64,000 nucleotides of DNA from Sphingobium sp. D43FB (GTDB taxonomy: Bacteria > Pseudomonadota > Alphaproteobacteria > Sphingomonadales > Sphingomonadaceae). The translations under genes and the position numbers were made by a program. Of the stretch, positions 57,222 to 64,000 are shown piece after piece (position 1 is the stretch's first letter; each line of letters starts with the position of its first letter). Under the pieces are notes generated by a model. It made no database searches. It saw nothing but the letters and a program-made list of their open reading frames with translations, and was not told the origin of the DNA. The stretch is from contig NZ_NMUA01000006.1 of NCBI RefSeq assembly GCF_002312805.1, positions 124,001 through 188,000 of the forward strand. The letters run 5' to 3'.

Positions 57222-58408
57222 AAGCCGTCGTCAGCATCAATTCCGGCTCGTCGAGCATCAAGTTCGCGCTGTTCACGCTGGAGGACGGGCGCTCTCCCAC
57301 GCTATCGGCGGGCGGCAAGATCGAGCGGATCGGCATCGCCCCGCGCATCGCCATCCGCACGGCGGATGGGGGCGTGATCCACGATCATGACTGGGCGGAT
57401 GGCGCGGCGCTCAGCCATGCTGCGCTGCTCGACTATCTGATCGACTGGGCGACCACGCATCTCGAAGGACGCGAGGTGATCGGCATTGGCCACCGGGTCG
57501 TTCATGGCGGCATGGAGTTTGCGACACCCCGGCTGGTGGACCCGGCGTTGCTCGACAAGCTCGATGCCCTGTGCGCGCTCGCTCCGCTGCACCAGCCGCA
57601 CAATCTGGCGGCGATCCGCGCCATTGCCGCCCTTCGGCCCGACATCCCGCAGGTCGCCTGTTTCGATACCGCCTTCCATCATGACAAGCCGGAGATCGCG
57701 TCGCGCCTCGCTTTGCCGCGCGCGCTGCATGATCAGGGTATCAGGCGCTATGGTTTCCACGGCCTGTCCTATGAATATATCGTCCATCGCCTGACGCACA
57801 TCGATCCGGCCCTGGCCAGGGGCAGGGTCATAGCCGCGCATCTCGGCAATGGCGCCAGCCTCTGCGCGATCCGCGACGGGCGCAGTATCGACACGACCAT
57901 GGGCTTCACCGCGCTCGACGGGCTGATGATGGGAACGCGCTGCGGCGCGATCGACCCCGGCGTCGTGCTGCACCTCCAGACGCATAGGGGCATGAGCGCG
58001 CAGGCGGTGGAGGATATGCTCTACCGCCAGTCCGGCCTGCTCGGCGTCTCCGACCTGTCGAGCGACATGCGCACCCTGTCGGAAAGCGCCGATCCGCACG
58101 CCGAAGAGGCGATCAGCCTGTTCGCGTGGCGTGCCGCCAAGGAAGCCGGCGCGTTGACCGCATCGCTGGGCGGGCTGGACGGCATCGTCTTCACTGCCGG
58201 TATCGGCGAACATCATGCCGATATCCGCAGCCGGATCTGCCGACAGCTTGCATGGCTGGGCATCGAACTGGACGAAAGCGCCAACAGCGCGAACCAGCCC
58301 GTCATCAGCACGGCGGGCAGCCGGGTGACGGTCCGCGTGATCCCCACCGACGAAGAGCGTATGATCGCCCTGCACATAATGAATCTTTTGCTTGGAGATG
58401 CCGCATGA
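57218..58408 (+). CDS. ackA: Acetate kinase
   Basis: AckA, 396 aa, makes ATP and acetate from acetyl phosphate. Motifs: SINSGSSSIKF, GHRVVHGG, HLGNGASLCAI, MGTRCGAIDPGVV, FTAGIGEHH. Starts at ATG 57218, overlapping the pta stop, and ends overlapping fabI. Confidence 0.94.
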   Translation: MKAVVSINSGSSSIKFALFTLEDGRSPTLSAGGKIERIGIAPRIAIRTADGGVIHDHDWADGAALSHAALLDYLIDWATTHLEGREVIGIGHRVVHGGMEFATPRLVDPALLDKLDALCALAPLHQPHNLAAIRAIAALRPDIPQVACFDTAFHHDKPEIASRLALPRALHDQGIRRYGFHGLSYEYIVHRLTHIDPALARGRVIAAHLGNGASLCAIRDGRSIDTTMGFTALDGLMMGTRCGAIDPGVVLHLQTHRGMSAQAVEDMLYRQSGLLGVSDLSSDMRTLSESADPHAEEAISLFAWRAAKEAGALTASLGGLDGIVFTAGIGEHHADIRSRICRQLAWLGIELDESANSANQPVISTAGSRVTVRVIPTDEERMIALHIMNLLLGDAA

Positions 58409-59178
58409 CCCCTCTTGTCGACCTTCGCGGGAAACGCGGCCTCATCATCGGGATCGCCAATGAACAGAGCATCGCGGCCGGATGCGCGGCAGCGTTCGCG
58501 CAATGCGGCGCGCGGCTGGCCGCCACCTATCTCAACGACAAGGCGCAGGACTGGGTTTTGCCGGTCACCGAACGTAATGGCATGGAATGGACCGCGCCAT
58601 GCGACGTCCGCGTGCCGGGCGATCTGGAGCGGCTGTTCGACCAGGTTCGCGAACGCTGGGGCGGGCTCGACTTCCTGCTGCACTCCATCGCCTTTGCGCC
58701 GAAGGATGACCTGCACGGACGGGTCACCGATTGCAGCGCGGAGGGCTTTGCGCTGGCCATGGACGTGTCCTGCCACAGCTTTCTGCGCATGGCGAAGCTG
58801 GCCGAACCGCTGATGACCGAAGGGGGCTGCCTGCTCTGCGTGACCTTTTACGGCTCCGAACGGGTGGTCGATCATTATAATCTGATGGGGCCGGTAAAGG
58901 CCGCGCTCGAAAGCGCCACCCGCTATCTCGCGGCCGAACTGTCACCCGCCGGCATCCGCGTCCATGCCATTTCGCCAGGACCGATCGCGACCCGCGCGGC
59001 CAGCGGCATCGACCGGTTCGATGCCTTGCTCGAACAAGCCGCCGCGCTCGCCCCGAAGGGCGAACTTGTCGAGGTGAGCGATGTCGGCAACCTGGCCGCC
59101 TTCCTCGTCAGCGACGCGGCAAAGCGCATTACCGGCACGGTGATCCCGGTCGATAACGGACAGCATCTGCACGCCTGA
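58405..59178 (+). CDS. fabI: Enoyl-ACP reductase FabI-type
   Basis: A 257-aa short-chain reductase of the FabI class. NAD-binding IIGIANEQSIAAG, Tyr/Lys pair in SERVVDHYNLMGPVKAALES (Y-x6-K), ending VIPVDNGQHLHA. It may be a second copy serving PHA or fatty acid metabolism rather than the main housekeeping gene; the window cannot show this. ATG overlaps the ackA stop. Confidence 0.9.
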   Translation: MTPLVDLRGKRGLIIGIANEQSIAAGCAAAFAQCGARLAATYLNDKAQDWVLPVTERNGMEWTAPCDVRVPGDLERLFDQVRERWGGLDFLLHSIAFAPKDDLHGRVTDCSAEGFALAMDVSCHSFLRMAKLAEPLMTEGGCLLCVTFYGSERVVDHYNLMGPVKAALESATRYLAAELSPAGIRVHAISPGPIATRAASGIDRFDALLEQAAALAPKGELVEVSDVGNLAAFLVSDAAKRITGTVIPVDNGQHLHA

Positions 59179-59194
59179 CATACGGACTTGCCCG

Positions 59195-61828
59195 TCAGGC
59201 CCGCAATTCCTTGAACCAGCCCAAGCGGCGCATCAGCCGCTTTTCGCCTTCGAGCAGTAGAAACAGGGCGATGCCGACCAGGACGATCAAGCCGCCATCG
59301 CGCAGCGTGAGCGGGCGACTGTCGAACAGCCGGTTGAGGACAGGCAGATAGGTGAAGGCAAGCTGCGCGGTCACGACCGCGCCAATGGCGATCAGGACCG
59401 GCCGGGTGCCCAGAACGCCGCGCCATGTCAGCGAACGCATATGCAGGAAGCGGACGTTGAACAGATAGAATATCTCCGCAACGACCAGCATGTTGACGAC
59501 CATGGTGCGGGCTACCTCGATACTGCGTCCTTCGGCCAGGGTGAAGAAGACACCCAGCGTCGTGCCCGCAAACAGGATCGAGACGATGATCACCCGCCAC
59601 AGCAGGAAGGGCGACAAAAGGGGCGCGTCGGCGGCGCGGGGTGGGCGCTGCATGACGCCGGGCTCGGCCGGCTCGAATGCCAGCACTAGCCCCAGGCTGA
59701 CGGCGGTGACGAGATTGATCCACAGGATTTGCGTCGCCGTCATCGGCAGCGTGAAGCCAACCAGAATCGCGAGGATGACCGCCACGGACTCGCCACCATT
59801 GGTCGGCAGCGTCCAGGAAATGACCTTGCGGATATTGTCGTAGACCGTTCGCCCTTCATGGACGGCAGCCACGATGGACGCGAAATTATCGTCCAGAAGC
59901 ACCATCTCCGACGCTTCACGCGCGGCCTCCGTGCCTTTGAGGCCCATCGCCGTCCCCACATCGGCCTGTTTGAGCGAGGGCGAGTCATTCACCCCATCGC
60001 CCGTCATCGCGACGATCGCGCCGTTCGCCTGCAGCGCCCGGACGATGCGCAATTTATGTTCCGGGCTGGTGCGGGCGAAGACGGCGATATGCGGGACCAT
60101 GGCCTGCAATTGCGCGTCGGACAGGGGGTCGAGATCGGCGCCGGTCATGGCCTTGGGATCGTCGGCCAGGTCGAGTTGCCGGGCGATCGCCAGGGCGGTC
60201 GCGACATGGTCGCCGGTGATCATTTTCACGTCGATACCGGCCGAACGGCACTCCGCGATCGCGCGCACCGCTTCTGCGCGCGGCGGGTCGATAAAGCCCA
60301 TCAGGCCCAGAAATTCGACACCCGTTTCAAGGTCGGAGAAGGCCAGCCGTTCGCTGCCATGCGCCAGCCGCTTGGTCGCGAAACCCAGCACCCGCTCGCC
60401 AGCCGCCGCCGCACTTGCGATCTGGTCATCCCAATGCGCGCTGGAAGCCTTGCCCTGCGCCATCGCCAGCAAGGCTTCGGGTGCCCCCTTGATGAAGGCG
60501 ACCGGCTCTCCGTCGGGACTGCGATGCAGGGTCGCCATAAAGCGATAGGCGGCGTCGAACGGTATCTCATCCAGCCGTGCCCATTCGCCACGGGCATGAT
60601 CGGGACTGAAGCCCGCTTTCATCGCCAGCGCCGCCAGCGCGCCCTCCATGGGATCGCCCTCGACATGCCAGTCGCCAGACTCCTCGCGTAACTGGGCATC
60701 GTTGCACAGGAGGCCGCAGCGGATGATGGCGCTTGCCGCCGCAATCGCGGTCGCATCATCATCGTGATTTTCGGCGGTCAGCGCGCCGTGGGGGGCATAG
60801 CCCGACCCGCTCACCAGCAGGTGATGGTCATCGATGAAGATATGCCGAACGGTCATCTCGTTGCGGGTGAGGGTGCCGGTCTTGTCGGTGCAGATGACTG
60901 ACGTCGCGCCCAGCGTTTCGACGGCGGGCAGCTTGCGGATCACCGCCTTGCGCCCGGCCATGCGCTGGACCCCGATCGCCAGCGTAATCGTGATGACCGC
61001 GGGCAGGCCTTCGGGGATCACGCCGACCGCAACGGCGACGACGGCGATCAGCGCATCGTCCCAGGCGAAGTCCCGCACAAGCACGGCAAAAGCGAACAAC
61101 AGGACAGCCGCACCCAGCATGGCCCAGGTGAAGCGGCTCGCGAAGTGGTTGATCTGCCGCAGCAACGGCGTCGTGAGCGTCTCGACGCCGCCGAGCAATC
61201 CGCTGATATGCCCGATCTGGGTCCGCGCGCCTGTGGCGACGACAACCGCCGTCGCCTGACCCGTCGTCACCATCGTGCCGGAAAAGGCCATGTTGTGACG
61301 ATCGCCCAGCGCCGCATCGGCGGCAACCGGCGGTTCATGCTTTTCCGACGTGACGGACTCGCCGGTCAACAGCGCTTCGTCGATCTTCAATCCGCGCGCG
61401 CGCAGGATGCGCATGTCGGCGGGCACCCGGTCACCCGCCTCAAGGATGACGATATCGCCTGGAACCAAAACCGCGACATCGACCGTCTGGCGCGCGCCAT
61501 CCCGCAATACCGTCGCATGAGGAGCAATCAGATCGCGGATCGCGCCCAGCGCCCGCTCAGCCTTCCCTTCCTGGACGAAGCCGACGATCGCATTGGCGAC
61601 CACCACCGCGGCGATCACGGCCGCGTCGACGACATGGCCCAGCAACAGCGCCGCGCCCGCCGCCGCGAGCAGGAAATAGATAAGCGCGCTGTTGAACTGC
61701 GCCAGGAACCGCAGCACGGGATGCACCGTGGCGGGCGGCGGCAGGCTGTTCGGCCCGAATGTGACCAGGCGGCGATCAACCTCGTCCCGACCAAGGCCGG
61801 TTTTGTGACACGCCAATAGGCGAAGCAC
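59195..61828 (-). CDS. P2-type cation-transporting ATPase (Ca2+/PMR1-like)
   Basis: An 877-aa P-type ATPase. Actuator [12 protein letters not shown], phosphorylation motif [24 protein letters not shown] in TM4, hinge [18 protein letters not shown]; about ten spans. The given start is GTG 61828. However, [14 protein letters not shown], a normal N-terminal stretch for this family, begins upstream, and the only start-like codon there is CTG 61873 (with GGGAG eight bases before). Ion specificity is not provable from sequence. It converges on fabI. Confidence 0.88.
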   Translation of the reverse strand: MLRLLACHKTGLGRDEVDRRLVTFGPNSLPPPATVHPVLRFLAQFNSALIYFLLAAAGAALLLGHVVDAAVIAAVVVANAIVGFVQEGKAERALGAIRDLIAPHATVLRDGARQTVDVAVLVPGDIVILEAGDRVPADMRILRARGLKIDEALLTGESVTSEKHEPPVAADAALGDRHNMAFSGTMVTTGQATAVVVATGARTQIGHISGLLGGVETLTTPLLRQINHFASRFTWAMLGAAVLLFAFAVLVRDFAWDDALIAVVAVAVGVIPEGLPAVITITLAIGVQRMAGRKAVIRKLPAVETLGATSVICTDKTGTLTRNEMTVRHIFIDDHHLLVSGSGYAPHGALTAENHDDDATAIAAASAIIRCGLLCNDAQLREESGDWHVEGDPMEGALAALAMKAGFSPDHARGEWARLDEIPFDAAYRFMATLHRSPDGEPVAFIKGAPEALLAMAQGKASSAHWDDQIASAAAAGERVLGFATKRLAHGSERLAFSDLETGVEFLGLMGFIDPPRAEAVRAIAECRSAGIDVKMITGDHVATALAIARQLDLADDPKAMTGADLDPLSDAQLQAMVPHIAVFARTSPEHKLRIVRALQANGAIVAMTGDGVNDSPSLKQADVGTAMGLKGTEAAREASEMVLLDDNFASIVAAVHEGRTVYDNIRKVISWTLPTNGGESVAVILAILVGFTLPMTATQILWINLVTAVSLGLVLAFEPAEPGVMQRPPRAADAPLLSPFLLWRVIIVSILFAGTTLGVFFTLAEGRSIEVARTMVVNMLVVAEIFYLFNVRFLHMRSLTWRGVLGTRPVLIAIGAVVTAQLAFTYLPVLNRLFDSRPLTLRDGGLIVLVGIALFLLLEGEKRLMRRLGWFKELRA

Positions 61829-61929
61829 ATCATCTTCGGGCAGGGCATGCCATTCGAGCTGCTGATCGGTCAGTGCATCTACTCCCGTGAGTGGCCACGA
61901 CTAACCGATTCCGGTTCAGACCTGCATAG

Positions 61930-61948
61930 GGGACAATACGCATGTCCC
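61930..61948. promoter_or_regulatory. Inverted repeat upstream of the ATPase
   Basis: GGGACA-ATACGCA-TGTCCC, six-base perfect arms, about 60-100 bases before the ATPase start. It has the form of an operator for a dimeric regulator; no regulator is identified. Confidence 0.35.
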
Positions 61949-62010
61949 GGTCATAGGACTATCGTGACGTCTGTTCGGGCGTATCACTTCGCGGGCTCGT
62001 AATAGGAGAG

Positions 62011-62178
62011 GCTACCTCGCCTTGGGGTGGCCTATCGCGCATTTCTCACGCCAGCTTTAATAGCGTGTGGGGAGAGCTTCAACGAAAGCACCGCAAGGCC
62101 GAAGACCTGGCCGCCAAGGGGCAACCCATCCACATCGTCCGCGAAACAGACTTTCGCGAGCTGGTTTCGCTGGCTTAA
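62011..62178 (+). pseudogene. BRCT-like gene remnant
   Basis: An open stretch without a start codon, ending at TAA 62176-62178. Its end (KHRKAEDLAAKGQPIHIVRETDFRELVSLA pattern: KAExLAAKG.PI.IV.E.DF..L) resembles the last helix of BRCT domains in DNA ligase or exonuclease proteins. Too short to be a functional gene. Confidence 0.4.
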
Positions 62179-62258
62179 CCTTGAACAAGTCCGCTCCCCC
62201 AATGTTTCCCCGAAGGGAAAATTGAAGGGCAAAAATCGCTGCTAAGTCATTGAAATTC

Positions 62259-62333
62259 TGGAGCGGGCGAAGGGATTCGAACCCTCGACCCCAACCTTGG
62301 CAAGGTTGTGCTCTACCCCTGAGCTACGCCCGC
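62259..62333 (-). tRNA. tRNA-Gly (anticodon GCC)
   Basis: Minus strand cloverleaf: acceptor GCGGGCG/CGCCCGC, D arm with AGCTCAGGGGTAGAGC, anticodon loop CTTGCCAAG (GCC), T arm GAGGGTTCGAATCCCTT, discriminator T and encoded CCA (62261-62259). 75 bases. Confidence 0.95.
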
Positions 62334-62683
62334 TCTGGCGGCCGGAGGATGTGTCCCTCTCGGCGGGTGGCGGGGAACTAGCAGCGCTTTTGAGGATCGG
62401 CAAGGGGAGAATTGCACAAATATGAAATTCCTTGCTGCAACAGCGGAAAAGCCTGGTTTTCCGCCACTTTCGCCCCGTTCGACGTCCTCGGCCGCCTCGC
62501 GCGCCCAGCGCAAAAATGTGAAACCCTTGTCCGACTCGCTGTCCGGCTATCGCGCTGGTCCTGCCGCCCTGGCAATAGGTGCGCTTGCGCTGCCGCGCCT
62601 TGTCGATCATATTTCCTGTATCGGCAGGGATCATTTGCCGCCGCCCTTCGTATGACAGCCGATAGCAGAAGAAAGGGACCGCC
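62334..62683. other. Intergenic region tRNA-Gly to paoA
   Basis: 350 bases with no gene that I trust; one 77-codon frame starting at 62422 has no family resemblance. Likely holds promoters for tRNA-Gly (minus) and the pao operon (plus). Confidence 0.5.
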
Positions 62684-63322
62684 ATGCCGTCCGACCAGAT
62701 CACCCGCCGGGGCATGTTGCGCGGTGGAACGACCATTGCCGCGGCCACGCCATTTCTTTCCAGCGCGCAGGCGGCACAGCCCGCCGCCGCTTCCTCTCGC
62801 GAAGGAACCCCGATGATCCCGGTGGAATTGACCGTCAATGGTCGCGAAGCGCATTTGCAGCTCGATCCGCGCACCAGCCTGCTTGACGCGCTGCGCGAGC
62901 ATCTGCACCTCACCGGCACCAAGAAGGGGTGCGACCATGGCCAGTGCGGCGCTTGCACGGTCATCGTCGAAGGGCGACGCATCAATAGCTGCCTGACGCT
63001 CGCTGTCATGCATGATGGCGAGGCGATCACGACGATCGAAGGGCTGGGCACACCCGACAAGCTGCACCCGATGCAGCGCGCCTTCATTACGCATGACGGC
63101 TATCAATGCGGCTATTGCACGCCGGGCCAGATTTGCTCCGCCGTCGCCGTGCTGGAAGAAATCGAGGCGGGCATCCCCAGTCATGTCACCGATGATCTCG
63201 ACAAGGTCGCGCTGACCGACGCCGAACTGCGCGAGCGGATGAGCGGCAATATCTGCCGCTGCGCCGCCTATCCCAACATCATCGCCGCCATGAACGACGT
63301 GGCCGGGGGAGCCAAGGCATGA
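62684..63322 (+). CDS. paoA: Molybdenum hydroxylase 2Fe-2S subunit (PaoA-like)
   Basis: A 212-aa iron-sulfur subunit of a xanthine dehydrogenase-family aldehyde oxidoreductase. It starts with a Tat signal (RRGMLRGG, then hydrophobic and ending AQA). First cluster: [14 protein letters not shown] and C of NSCLTL; second: [10 protein letters not shown] and [11 protein letters not shown]. It is exported with its partners, as for E. coli PaoABC. Overlaps paoB by 4 bases. Confidence 0.9.
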   Translation: MPSDQITRRGMLRGGTTIAAATPFLSSAQAAQPAAASSREGTPMIPVELTVNGREAHLQLDPRTSLLDALREHLHLTGTKKGCDHGQCGACTVIVEGRRINSCLTLAVMHDGEAITTIEGLGTPDKLHPMQRAFITHDGYQCGYCTPGQICSAVAVLEEIEAGIPSHVTDDLDKVALTDAELRERMSGNICRCAAYPNIIAAMNDVAGGAKA

Positions 63323-64000
63323 AGCCCTTTACCTATAGCCGCGCAACCAGCGCGCAGGAGGCGGCGAAGATGGCGGCCTCGACCCAGGGCGCGCGCTTCA
63401 TTGCGGGCGGCACCAACCTGCTCGACCTGATGAAGCTGCAGATCGAGACGCCCACGCATCTGATCGACGTCAATCCGCTGAAGCTCGATCAGATAGAGAA
63501 GACCGCCGATGGCGGGCTGCGCATCGGTGCGCTGGTGCGCAATACCGATCTGGCCGCCGACAAGGTGGTGCGGCGCGATTATGGCGTGCTGAGCCGCGCC
63601 TTGCTGTCGGGCGCATCCGGGCAGTTGCGCAACAAGGCGACCACGGCGGGCAATCTGCTGCAACGCACCCGCTGCCCCTATTTCTACGACACGCGCATGC
63701 CCTGCAACAAGCGCAAGCCGGGCAGCGGCTGCGGTGCATTGCAGGGCATGAGCCGCAACCTCGCCATTTTGGGCGTGAGCGATGCCTGTATCGCCCAGCA
63801 TCCGAGCGACATGGCGGTAGCGATGCGGCTGCTGGACGCGACGGTGGATACGGTCGGCGCGGATGGCGCGGTCCGGTCGATCCCGATCGCGGACTTCCAC
63901 TTGCTGCCCGGTGATACGCCCCATGTCGAAACGGCGCTGAAAGCCGGGGAGATCATCACATCGGTCACCCTGCCCAAGCCGATCGGCGGCACCCATGTCT
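63319..64000 (+). CDS. paoB: PaoB-like FAD subunit, 5' part
   Basis: The first 227 codons of the FAD-binding subunit; the rest is beyond the window. FAD motif [13 protein letters not shown] and the segment [20 protein letters not shown] with [13 protein letters not shown], which adds an extra 4Fe-4S cluster in PaoB-type proteins. Starts at ATG 63319, coupled to paoA. Confidence 0.88.
   Translation, partial: MKPFTYSRATSAQEAAKMAASTQGARFIAGGTNLLDLMKLQIETPTHLIDVNPLKLDQIEKTADGGLRIGALVRNTDLAADKVVRRDYGVLSRALLSGASGQLRNKATTAGNLLQRTRCPYFYDTRMPCNKRKPGSGCGALQGMSRNLAILGVSDACIAQHPSDMAVAMRLLDATVDTVGADGAVRSIPIADFHLLPGDTPHVETALKAGEIITSVTLPKPIGGTHV

Larger units (their letters stand above)
61829..62258. other. 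Region between P-type ATPase and tRNA-Gly
   Basis: Holds the ATPase promoter region, a small perfect inverted repeat (GGGACA-N7-TGTCCC, 61930-61948) and the gene scrap at 62011-62178. Nothing else recognised. Confidence 0.5.

Noticed and set aside
62422..62655. 77-codon frame between tRNA-Gly and paoA
   Set aside because: No start signal or family resemblance.
1..64000. CRISPR array, prophage or secretion cluster
   Set aside because: No regularly spaced direct repeats and no cas, phage-structural or secretion genes were seen.

Overview
The window is a 64 kb piece of a GC-rich alphaproteobacterial chromosome, most likely from a sphingomonad (Sphingobium/Sphingomonas type). The evidence is the S10-spc ribosomal gene order, CckA, alphaproteobacterial SOS boxes (GAAC-N7-GAAC and its complement), an ImuA-ImuB-DnaE2 mutagenesis cassette, a TonB-dependent receptor paired with a beta-propeller phytase, and a B3 metallo-beta-lactamase with Glu in place of the first zinc-binding His. 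As I recall, that last variant was described from Sphingobium. The genus is inferred; no database search was run.

Layout. 1-9.1 kb: end of the S10 operon and the spc operon (rpsS' to rpmD, rplO, secY, adk), with a terminator-like hairpin between rpmD and rplO. 9.3-11.5 kb: an acyltransferase-3 gene split by an IS630-family element whose transposase needs a -1 frameshift. 11.5-20 kb: housekeeping and small genes (CsgG-like lipoprotein-type factor, lepA, PhnA-like protein, EAL phosphodiesterase, SNase-like protein, PH-domain protein, HNH-like protein, L16 hydroxylase roxA, rluE, I78 inhibitor). 20-33 kb: rnd/aspS, a VapBC pair, PPK2 kinase, a soluble chemoreceptor, the B3 lactamase with a divergent AmpR-like regulator, greB, slt, dapA, smpB. 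33-44.4 kb: cckA, a single-domain response regulator, recA and imuA-imuB-dnaE2, with SOS boxes before recA and imuA. 44.5-53.6 kb: TonB receptor-phytase pair with a possible Pho box, lgt, a MidA-like methyltransferase, gmk, small membrane proteins, fumC. 53.6-59.2 kb: a tightly coupled phaC - maoC/pta - ackA - fabI operon facing a P2-type cation ATPase. 62-64 kb: a BRCT-like gene scrap, tRNA-Gly(GCC), and the start of a paoAB molybdenum hydroxylase operon that runs off the window.

How the parts fit. Several modules can be read from sequence alone: DNA damage response (recA and imuABC under LexA), phosphate scavenging from phytate (outer-membrane receptor plus lipoprotein phytase), inducible beta-lactam defence (ampR-like/bla), and an acyl-CoA/acetyl-phosphate/PHA overflow operon. 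The L16 hydroxylase and its substrate protein L16 are both present. I found no CRISPR array, prophage or large island. The most interesting items are the Glu-type B3 lactamase with its regulator, the phaC-pta-ackA-fabI operon, and the IS630 insertion with its slippery heptamer.
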